From contig JAETRV010000021.1 in assembly GCA_021770005.1 (NCBI GenBank), forward strand, positions 1 to 47,222: 47,222 nt of DNA, written 5' to 3'. This document shows, piece by piece, positions 8,588 through 14,595 of the stretch. The notes under the pieces were generated by a model. It had not been told where the DNA came from and did not search any database. It was given only the letters and a program-made list of their open reading frames with translations. Source of the DNA: Anaerotruncus sp. (GTDB lineage: Bacteria; Bacillota; Clostridia; Oscillospirales; Ruminococcaceae). Made by a program: the position numbers and the translations under genes. Position 1 is the first letter of the stretch. Every line of letters begins with the position of its first letter.

Positions 8588-8591
8588 TCTG

Positions 8592-10193
8592 TCATTTTTC
8601 CTGTAATTTTTTATACTCCAAGTATTCATCAAACGTCATCATCCGGTCAGTAACCGTCCCGTCCGCGTGGATTTCGATGATCCGGTTGGCGATCGTTTGG
8701 ATGAACTGGTGGTCCTGCGATGAGAACAGCAGGTTTCCCGGGAAGTCGGTCAAGCCGTTGTTGACCGCGGTGATCGACTCAAGGTCCAGATGGTTGGTCG
8801 GCTGGTCGAGCAGCAGCACATTCGCGCCGGTGAGCATCATCCGCGAAAGCATACACCGCACCTTTTCCCCGCCCGAAAGCACCTTGACCTGTTTGTACAC
8901 ATCGTCTCCCGAAAAGAGCATTCGTCCAAGAAATCCACGCATAAACGTCTCGGTGTCGTCGGGGGAGTACTGCGCGAACCACTGAAGCATGGTCAGCTCA
9001 CTGTTATTAAAATAGGAGGAGTTGTCCTTGGGGAAATAGGAGAATGTCGCTGTCTGCCCCCATTTATAGCTACCGCTGTCCGGTTCCAACTCCCCCGCCA
9101 GAATCCGGAACAGGGCGGTCTGTCCCTGCTCATTTTCGCCGACCAACGCGATCTTATCCCCGCGGTTGACGAGGAACGAAACCCGGTCGAGCACCTTGAC
9201 ACCGTCGATCGTCTTGGAGAGCTCCTTGACTTCCAGGATATCCTTGCCCACCTCGCGGTCAGGCTTGAAGCCGACCCATGGATACCGCCGCGAACTGACC
9301 GGTATTTCGTCTACAGTGAGCTTCTCGAGCAGTTTCCGGCGGGAGGTCGCCTGCTTTGACTTGGACTTGTTCGCCGAAAACCGCGCAATGAAGTTTTGCA
9401 GTTCCTTGATCTGATCCTCACGCCGTTTGTTCTGATCCTTGAGGATCGACTGCATCAGTTTACTCGACTCGTACCAGAAATCGTAGTTGCCGACATACAT
9501 CCGGCACTGGTTAAAGTCAATATCCACGATGTGGGTGCAGATCGTATTGAGGAAATGCCGGTCATGCGAGACCACAATCACCGTACCGGGGAAATCGAGC
9601 AGAAAATCTTCCAGCCAGTCGATCGACCGGATATCGAGGTTGTTGGTCGGCTCGTCGAGCAGCAGGATATCCGGCTGCCCGAACAGGGCCTGTGCCAGCA
9701 GCACCTTGACCTTTTCCCCGCCTTTCAGCTCGCCCATCGGGACGCCGTACAGCTCGGTGGAGATGCCAAGCCCTTGCAGCAGCCGTCCCGAATCGGACTC
9801 GGCCTCCCAGCCGTTCATCTCGGCAAACTCCCCTTCCAGTTCGGCAGCGCGTTCCCCGTCTTCATCCGAGAAGTCCGGCTTTTCGTAGAGCGCGTCCTTC
9901 TCTTTCATCACCTGGTAAAGCCGCGGATTTCCCATGATGACCGTGTCGATCACCGGATAGGCGTCATACTGGAACTGGTCCTGTTTCAGCACTGAAATCC
10001 GGCATTTTTCCGGGATGACCACCTCTCCGGTGGTCGGTTCCAGCTCCCCCGATAGGATTTTCAGAAAGGTGGACTTCCCCGCTCCATTCGCGCCGATGAT
10101 CCCATAACAGTTGCCGGGGGTAAACTTGAGGTCTGCCCCGGCGAAGAGTTTGGTTCCTCCGAACATCAAGCTCACATTGCTGACTGTAATCAT
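8592..10193 (-). CDS. ABC-F family ATPase (YbiT/YkpA-like) with a degenerate second ATPase site
   Basis: A 533-residue soluble protein with two ABC ATPase domains and an intervening charged linker (~245-300), the ABC-F layout; members act on ribosomes rather than in transport. Length and sequence resemble the YbiT/YkpA branch. Domain 1 is intact: Walker A GANGAGKS (34-41), LLLDEPTNNLD with E181, and H210 (VVSHDRHF). Domain 2 keeps the LSGGE signature (439-443), but Walker A reads GENEQGQT (K to Q at 358), Walker B reads LLLDQPTNHLD (E to Q at 464) and the switch histidine is Q493 (SSQDHQF). The codons are unambiguous (CAG/CAG/CAG). Domain 2 probably binds ATP poorly and does not hydrolyse it. 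The start follows GGAGG. The gene is transcribed alone. Confidence 0.92.
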   Translation of the reverse strand: MITVSNVSLMFGGTKLFAGADLKFTPGNCYGIIGANGAGKSTFLKILSGELEPTTGEVVIPEKCRISVLKQDQFQYDAYPVIDTVIMGNPRLYQVMKEKDALYEKPDFSDEDGERAAELEGEFAEMNGWEAESDSGRLLQGLGISTELYGVPMGELKGGEKVKVLLAQALFGQPDILLLDEPTNNLDIRSIDWLEDFLLDFPGTVIVVSHDRHFLNTICTHIVDIDFNQCRMYVGNYDFWYESSKLMQSILKDQNKRREDQIKELQNFIARFSANKSKSKQATSRRKLLEKLTVDEIPVSSRRYPWVGFKPDREVGKDILEVKELSKTIDGVKVLDRVSFLVNRGDKIALVGENEQGQTALFRILAGELEPDSGSYKWGQTATFSYFPKDNSSYFNNSELTMLQWFAQYSPDDTETFMRGFLGRMLFSGDDVYKQVKVLSGGEKVRCMLSRMMLTGANVLLLDQPTNHLDLESITAVNNGLTDFPGNLLFSSQDHQFIQTIANRIIEIHADGTVTDRMMTFDEYLEYKKLQEK

Positions 10194-10239
10194 AAATTCC
10201 TCCGGTTTGGTATTTCAATAGATAAGAGCACGCAGACAT

Positions 10240-10419
10240 GGGAGCTTTTTCTCTTGTAAAAAGCCCCCCTTGCCGCCCTTTGGGCGGCAATTCACCCGAA
10301 AAATACGCTTCTCAGGCGGGCGCCCGGCGCCCAAGCAGGAGTTCCGCCGCGTGCGCGCGGCGACGGGGGCTCTGCCCCTCGGCCCCGCCGCCTTTGAAAA
10401 GGCGGGCGAAACTTTTGGT
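10240..10419 (-). repeat. Dispersed GC-rich modular repeat, copy B
   Basis: On the minus strand the order is CAAAAGTTTCGCCCGCC / stem / GGGGCCGAGGGGCAGAGCCCCCG / CCGCGCGCACGCGGCGGAA / GAAGCGTATTTTT / GTGAATTGCCGCCC hairpin / GGGGGGCTTTTT...AAAAAGCTCCC. It matches copies A and C module by module. It fills the space between the YfcE-like gene and the ABC-F gene. Confidence 0.8.
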
Positions 10420-10456
10420 TTGCAGGGAAAAGGCGGGTGAAACTTTTGGTTTGCAG
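10398..10456. repeat. Short tandem duplication at the edge of repeat B
   Basis: A unit of about 30 bases (AAGGCGGGCGAAACTTTTGG plus TTTGCAGG) is present twice in a row with few differences. The second copy ends against the stop region of the YfcE-like gene. Confidence 0.65.
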
Positions 10457-10462
10457 GCAGTG

Positions 10463-10936
10463 TCACAGTTCGTTGACGAAACAGACGATCTCCTTTTCGG
10501 TAATATCGATCACGCCATAGCTCGGGTTATTACCGCGCGGCATCCCCAAGCTTCCGGGATTCATCAGATGGATACCATCCCGATAGGTACATAGCGGGAC
10601 ATGGGTATGCCCAAACAATACAACATTTGCCCCAACTTCTTTTCCCGCATCCAAAAGGCTATCCAAATCGTACTTTACGCTGTACATATGTCCATGCGTA
10701 TAAAAAATCTTGGCGATCCCACAGGAAAAGCACCCCGCCAATGTTGCCTCCACGCCAAAATCGCAATTTCCCCGCACATTCAAAAATTTATGGTTGGGGT
10801 AGAGGGTGACAATCTGTGAAAATTCACTTGCACCGTCCCCCAGATGGATGAAAATTTCCGCGTCCTGATGCTTTTGGACCAGCTCCTGAATCGCAAAAAA
10901 ATCCCGGTGTGTATCCGACATCACAATAATTCTCAT
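10463..10936 (-). CDS. YfcE/MJ0936-type metallophosphoesterase
   Basis: A 157-residue calcineurin-like phosphoesterase of the YfcE group, which hydrolyses phosphodiesters in a Mn-dependent way. All metal-site motifs are present: SDTHRD, HLGDG, VRGNCD, YTHGH and FGHTH. The family includes E. coli YfcE; the cellular substrate is not known. The start at 10936 (MRIIVMSD) follows GGAGAGAG; the longer in-frame version adds a tail that looks non-coding. It is transcribed away from the small-gene cluster starting at 11061. Confidence 0.92.
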   Translation of the reverse strand: MRIIVMSDTHRDFFAIQELVQKHQDAEIFIHLGDGASEFSQIVTLYPNHKFLNVRGNCDFGVEATLAGCFSCGIAKIFYTHGHMYSVKYDLDSLLDAGKEVGANVVLFGHTHVPLCTYRDGIHLMNPGSLGMPRGNNPSYGVIDITEKEIVCFVNEL

Positions 10937-11000
10937 GCTTCTCTCTCCTCCAATCCCCGCTCCCCAGCGGAGCAGACAGGGCCCTCCTGTCACACTTTTG

Positions 11001-11030
11001 AGAATATCTGCTACTAATATAACATACTAT
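11001..11030 (+). promoter_or_regulatory. Possible sigma-E-like (mother-cell sporulation) promoter
   Basis: AGAATAT (11001-11007) and CATACTAT (11023-11030) are 15 bases apart and resemble the -35/-10 pattern of Bacillus/Clostridium sigma-E promoters (ATATT / CATAcaaT). Transcription would begin about 25 bases before the TTG start at 11061. No sigma-A promoter of similar quality is seen here. The match is short and could be chance. Confidence 0.4.
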
Positions 11031-11060
11031 GAATTGAAATGAAACAGGCGGTGAATCAAA

Positions 11061-11312
11061 TTGGGCAACAATTTTAACATTTCCCCCGATCAGATGGATT
11101 CTTTGATGCAGATGGCCAGTCAGAAGATGGGAACCGATCCGCAAAAGCTCAAGGAGCAGATGCAGAGCGGAAATATGGACGGTTTGTTACAAAATCTGTC
11201 CCCCAGCCAGCAGGCGCAGATCAACAACCTGATGAATAATCCTGCGGCGATCGAAAAACTGGTCGCAAGCCCCAAGGTGCAGATGCTCCTGAAAGGATTG
11301 ATGGGGAAATAA
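11061..11312 (+). CDS. Small conserved-looking protein of unknown function (cluster gene 1)
   Basis: An 83-residue polar, methionine- and glutamine-rich protein with no membrane segment and no cysteine. It starts with TTG at 11061, eight bases after AGGCGGTG. It looks all-helical: residues ~10-45 read like an amphipathic region (MDSLMQMASQKMG...KLKEQMQSG), followed by a short NP-containing region similar to the helical repeats of co-chaperone or STI1-like segments (LMNNPAAIEKL...KVQMLLKGLMG). This resemblance is weak. It lies 25 bases before the next gene and is surely in the same transcript. I do not recognise the family. Confidence 0.75.
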   Translation: MGNNFNISPDQMDSLMQMASQKMGTDPQKLKEQMQSGNMDGLLQNLSPSQQAQINNLMNNPAAIEKLVASPKVQMLLKGLMGK

Positions 11313-11337
11313 CCAGCCGGTTAAAGGGAGGCTTCGT

Positions 11338-11835
11338 ATGGAAATGGACGATCTGAATTCCACAATCAGCTCGATCCTTGGTGATCCGAATAAGATGGAA
11401 CAGCTCCGCCAGGTGGCGCAGTCGCTGGGAATCAATACAGGGGGCACTGAACAAGCCCCTCCAGCGGGCGGACAGCAGGCGTCCAGCGGGGGGATCGACC
11501 CGGGGGCCATCGCGTCCATCCTGCAAAACTTCCAGAATGCGGGCGGCGGCTCCTCCGGCGGAAACACTGCCGCGGCCAGCGCCGGAAACACAGGAAACAC
11601 GGGCGCGTCAAATCTCGACGCGGTCTCAAAGATCGCAGGGATCATGGGTACATTTAACCAGAGCGACAAAAATATCGATCTGCTGCGCTCGCTCAAACCG
11701 CATTTTTCGGAGACACGTGCAGGGCGGATTGACGACGCGGTGCGGATCATGCAGCTAATGCGCGCATGGCCCGCACTGCGTGACAGCGGACTGCTCAGCG
11801 GGCTGGGCAATCTATTTGGAGGTGGCCGCAGATGA
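11338..11835 (+). CDS. Low-complexity protein of unknown function (cluster gene 2)
   Basis: A 165-residue protein. An N-terminal helical segment (~1-32) is followed by a Gly/Ala/Ser/Asn-rich stretch (~33-90). A C-terminal conserved-looking helical domain (~92-150) carries DKNIDLLRSLKPHFSETR and RIDDAVRIMQLMRAW; I recall similar short domains in unnamed clostridial proteins but cannot assign a function. It ends in a glycine/phenylalanine-rich tail (GLGNLFGGGRR). The start follows AAAGGGAGG. Its stop overlaps the next start (ATGATG), so genes 2 and 3 are translationally coupled. Confidence 0.8.
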   Translation: MEMDDLNSTISSILGDPNKMEQLRQVAQSLGINTGGTEQAPPAGGQQASSGGIDPGAIASILQNFQNAGGGSSGGNTAAASAGNTGNTGASNLDAVSKIAGIMGTFNQSDKNIDLLRSLKPHFSETRAGRIDDAVRIMQLMRAWPALRDSGLLSGLGNLFGGGRR

Positions 11836-12272
11836 TGCGCTGGAACAGCACCAAAACTTATACAGAAGAAGATATGCTCCGGATGCAGCAGGAGGCGGTA
11901 AACCGGGTGCACGAATTTCAGGCGCGGGCACAGGCACCCACCTTCTACGGGGAGGAAACGCCGATTGGCGAGCTCCCCGCAGCCGCGCCGGTGATTGAAG
12001 CACAGTCCCGGGTGGTGGAGGAACCGGAATCGCCCGCTGCACCCCCGCCGGAAACGCCGCAGCCTCAAGGCCAACAGCCCCAACAGCCGTTCCCACAGCA
12101 GCAGAACCTGCCCATGCAGACCCCCATGCACCCACAGGACCCGATCAAGGGCCTGCTGGACCGGTTCAGCCTGGACAGCGAAACCCTTTTAATTATGGGG
12201 CTGATGTTTGTCCTATACAATGAGAAAGCGGACAATACCCTGCTTGCCGCGCTCGCGTACTTATTATTATAA
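11832..12272 (+). CDS. Protein of unknown function with Pro/Gln-rich linker and hydrophobic C-terminus (cluster gene 3)
   Basis: A 146-residue protein. Residues ~10-35 are a charged helix (MLRMQQEAVNRVHEFQARAQ). Residues ~50-110 are a Pro/Gln/Glu-rich linker. The last ~30 residues are strongly hydrophobic (LLIMGLMFVLYNEK and TLLAALAYLLL) and look like a short membrane-associated or self-assembling hairpin. Either ATG of the ATGATG overlap (11832 or 11835) could be used. Nothing follows before the repeat at 12299. Small proteins with a similar hydrophobic end occur in spore-forming clostridia, as far as I recall, but I cannot name a function. Confidence 0.8.
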   Translation: MMRWNSTKTYTEEDMLRMQQEAVNRVHEFQARAQAPTFYGEETPIGELPAAAPVIEAQSRVVEEPESPAAPPPETPQPQGQQPQQPFPQQQNLPMQTPMHPQDPIKGLLDRFSLDSETLLIMGLMFVLYNEKADNTLLAALAYLLL

Positions 12273-12298
12273 CCACCCCTATAGTATAGTCCCAAAAG

Positions 12299-12528
12299 CA
12301 AAAAGTTTCGCCCGCCTTTGCTCCGGCCTAAGAGCCGCCGCTCCGCGTCGGTTGGCCTCTGCACGCCGCTGCGGCGGCAGTCAAAGGCGGCGGGGTCGAG
12401 GGGCAGAGCCCCCGCCGCCGCGCGCACGCGGCGGAACGCTTTATCCTGTGAAGCGTATTTTTAGGGGTGAATTGCCGCCCGAAAGGGTGGCAAGAGGGGG
12501 CTTTTTACAAGTGAAAAAGCCCCCTTTC
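12299..12528 (+). repeat. Dispersed GC-rich modular repeat, copy C (longest)
   Basis: On the plus strand it has the same modules as copies A and B: AAAAAGTTTCGCCCGCC, the core GGGGTCGAGGGGCAGAGCC, CCGCGCGCACGCGGCGGAA, GAAGCGTATTTTT, GTGAATTGCCGCCC, then a GGGGGCTTTTT...AAAAAGCCCCC stem. An extra ~58 bases (12320-12379), itself palindromic, are inserted in the first stem. The remaining bases between it and the flagellin leader (12529-12660) show no gene. Confidence 0.8.
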
Positions 12529-12662
12529 AAAAAAATGCGGAACATGCTGCAAGATCGCGCAATCTGACGCAAGCGGCTTTTGCGTATATTATAACACGGT
12601 TTTCCATAAATCTCAACATTTGCGCCTGCCTGCCGCAGGAAAAATTTTTTTTGGGGAAGGGG

Positions 12663-12690
12663 TTTAGTTTTCCGCTGGGCGTGCGAATAT
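12663..12690 (+). promoter_or_regulatory. Possible sigma-28 (flagellar) promoter of flagellin
   Basis: TTTAGTTT (12663-12670) and GCGAATAT (12683-12690), 12 bases apart, resemble the flagellar sigma-28/sigma-D pattern TAAAGTTT-N11-GCCGATAA with several mismatches. It would give a flagellin leader of about 225 bases. No sigma-A promoter of good quality was found upstream of the gene. Confidence 0.4.
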
Positions 12691-12824
12691 CAGAGATAGA
12701 AGGGCCTGAAAAACCTGAGACAACCAAATCAGAAAGGTATTTTCCAAGGTCGCTTTTTACTTCCGGCAAGAGGCCGGGCGCGCTTTCGCCCAAGAGGGGC
12801 GGGCGTTTGAAAATATGGTTTTCG

Positions 12825-12876
12825 GATTCTCTGTGCCGCGGAGCAGGGAATCTTGAAAATAAATATTTATTTTCAA
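12825..12876 (+). promoter_or_regulatory. Two adjacent inverted repeats in the flagellin leader
   Basis: GATTCTCTG (12825-12833) pairs with CAGGGAATC (12844-12852). It is directly followed by a perfect 24-base palindrome, TTGAAAATAAAT with its complement (12853-12876), with no spacer. They end 45 bases before the flagellin start. They may act as RNA hairpins that tune stability or translation, or the palindrome may be an operator. Confidence 0.55.
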
Positions 12877-12879
12877 CGG

Positions 12880-12914
12880 ACACAATGGATGGTGTTCGCG
12901 TAATTTCAAGGAGG
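12880..12914 (+). promoter_or_regulatory. Possible CsrA-binding sites next to and over the flagellin ribosome binding site
   Basis: ACACAATGGATGG (12880-12892) resembles the CsrA consensus RUACARGGAUGU, and a second GGA core lies in the Shine-Dalgarno sequence CAAGGAGG (12908-12914). In B. subtilis, CsrA represses hag (flagellin) translation by binding two such sites in the leader. No csrA or fliW gene is in this window. Confidence 0.4.
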
Positions 12915-12921
12915 TATCACC

Positions 12922-14430
12922 ATGGGAATGGTAGTAAGAAGCAACATTATGGCAGTCAACTCTCAGCGTCAGCTGGGCATGAACAACAATCAGGTTTCCA
13001 AAGCTCTTGAGAAACTGTCCTCCGGTTATCGTATCAACCGCGCGGGCGACGACGCTTCCGGTCTGGCGATCTCTGAAAAGATGAAATCCCAGATCAAAGG
13101 CCTCGACACCGCTTCGTTGAACGCCCAGGACGGTATTTCTGTCGTGCAGACGGCTGAGGGTGCGCTGACTGAGGTTCACAACATGCTCAACCGTATGACC
13201 GAGCTGGCAACCCGTTCGGCGAACGGCATCAACGCCGACCTCAACCGTGAGTCGCTCCAGCAGGAGGTTGACAAGCTGAAAGAGGAAATTGACCGTATCT
13301 CCGAGTCCACCAACTTCAACGGCATCAAACTGCTCGATGGTTCGATGGCGACCGGCGTTGGCGCGACCAAGGTGCAGAACGGCCTGAAAGGCGCTCCGAT
13401 GAGCGCGACCGCTGCTTCGGGCGGTACCAAGCAGTCGCAGGCAGCTTCCACCTATAAGTCCACTGGTCTGACCGCGGCTGACAGCTCGACCGTCTCGATC
13501 AAGTATATGAACGCGCAGGGCAGCATCAACACGATCACCGTCAGCGTCACCGACGGCACCAAACTGCAGACCGAGGTGGAGGCGGCGATCAAGGCGAACA
13601 AAGACTTCAAGGATCAGACCCTGACCCTTACTGCTGGTAATATCGGCTTCGAGATGAAGGATAAGGGTGAGACCCACATGAAGATTCTTGAGATCACCCA
13701 GACGGTCAACGATGTCGCTGTTTCCCCGACTGAGACCACCGTTGGTGCGGTTACCGCTGGTACAAACGAGATCTTTGCTATGGACCTGAGCGGCCTTCAG
13801 GCAAACCAGAAGAACTACTTCGAGGTTGATGGGCAGAAGTTCCAGATCGTCAAGGACGGCAACGAGGCTGACCTCGGCTACACCGCGATCTACACCCAGG
13901 ATGGAACTGCTGCTAACAAAGACGCGGTCAACCGTGTCGCGAGCCAGCTCCGTGAGAAGGGCATCGATGTCAAAGTCGATACAGCGGGCACTGGCCTCGA
14001 ATTCTCGAAGGGCGACGGTACCGCTGCTGCGGGCGGCCTGACCCTCCAGATCGGCGATACTGCGGACCACTACAATAAGATCAACGTCGGCGTCAAAGAC
14101 ATGAGCTGCAAGGGCTTGGGCATCAAGTCGCTCGACATCTCGACCAAACCTGGCGCGGCTGACGCGATCGACACGATCCGCAACGCGATCGACAAGGTTT
14201 CCGAGCAGCGCGGCGTCCTGGGCGCAACCCAGAACCGTCTCGAATACACCATCAACAACCTCGACACCGCGTCGGAGAACCTGCAGTCGGCCAACAGCCG
14301 TATCCGCGACACCGACATGGCGAAGATGATGATGGAGTACACCAAAGTCAACGTTCTGACCCAGTCCGCCCAGGCGATGCTGGCTCAGGCCAATCAGCAG
14401 CCGCAGAGCGTGCTCCAGCTGCTCCAGTAA
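12922..14430 (+). CDS. Flagellin (filament protein)
   Basis: A 502-residue flagellin, longer than minimal Bacillus Hag (about 300). The conserved N-terminal D0/D1 region (1-~140) contains NNNQVSKALEKLSSGYRIN, AGDDASGLAISEKM and the ESTNFNGIKLLDG segment. The C-terminal D1/D0 (~410-502) contains GATQNRLEYTINNL and SRIRDTDMAKMMM, ending in VLQLLQ. The central ~270 residues are Ser/Thr/Ala-rich and variable, forming the outer filament face and offering O-glycosylation sites. The start has AAGGAGG at ideal spacing. A glycan-biosynthesis cluster follows downstream. A strong terminator follows the gene. It is exported by the flagellar type III system, with no signal peptide. Confidence 0.97.
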   Translation: MGMVVRSNIMAVNSQRQLGMNNNQVSKALEKLSSGYRINRAGDDASGLAISEKMKSQIKGLDTASLNAQDGISVVQTAEGALTEVHNMLNRMTELATRSANGINADLNRESLQQEVDKLKEEIDRISESTNFNGIKLLDGSMATGVGATKVQNGLKGAPMSATAASGGTKQSQAASTYKSTGLTAADSSTVSIKYMNAQGSINTITVSVTDGTKLQTEVEAAIKANKDFKDQTLTLTAGNIGFEMKDKGETHMKILEITQTVNDVAVSPTETTVGAVTAGTNEIFAMDLSGLQANQKNYFEVDGQKFQIVKDGNEADLGYTAIYTQDGTAANKDAVNRVASQLREKGIDVKVDTAGTGLEFSKGDGTAAAGGLTLQIGDTADHYNKINVGVKDMSCKGLGIKSLDISTKPGAADAIDTIRNAIDKVSEQRGVLGATQNRLEYTINNLDTASENLQSANSRIRDTDMAKMMMEYTKVNVLTQSAQAMLAQANQQPQSVLQLLQ

Positions 14431-14469
14431 TTTCACAGCTTCTTTCAGAAGCGTCTCATTTCCAATGGA

Positions 14470-14504
14470 AAGGGACAGACAGGCAGATTGTCTGTCTGTC
14501 CCTT
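14470..14504 (+). terminator. Terminator after flagellin
   Basis: AAGGGACAGACA and its complement TGTCTGTCCCTT form a long stem around a short loop, followed by CCTCTGTTT. It separates the highly expressed flagellin message from the glycosyltransferase genes. Confidence 0.75.
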
Positions 14505-14595
14505 CCTCTGTTTAAGACTGCTTGGAGACCGGAAAAACAGGCGTTTCCCGGTTTCCAAACAACCTGAAAGGGAAAGAAAAGGAGCTGTGGAAGGT

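Noticed and set aside
8395-8595. Small minus-strand frame of 66 codons starting at the ABC-F stop
   Set aside because: It lies wholly across two terminator stems and the polA promoter; repeat-like sequence, so coding is unlikely.
8592-10193. Antibiotic-resistance ABC-F protein (Msr/Vga/OptrA type)
   Set aside because: Sequence and length fit the YbiT/YkpA-like housekeeping group, and there is no resistance-type leader or mobile context.
10398-12528. Regularly spaced GC-rich repeats as a CRISPR array
   Set aside because: Copies are kilobases apart, long and palindromic; there are no short direct repeats with unique spacers and no cas gene.
12757-14436. Open frame of 559 codons on the minus strand across flagellin
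   Set aside because: It is exactly antisense to flagellin, whose codon bias keeps the opposite frame open. Its translation (many His, Leu, Val, Asp, Arg) matches no family and has no ribosome binding site.
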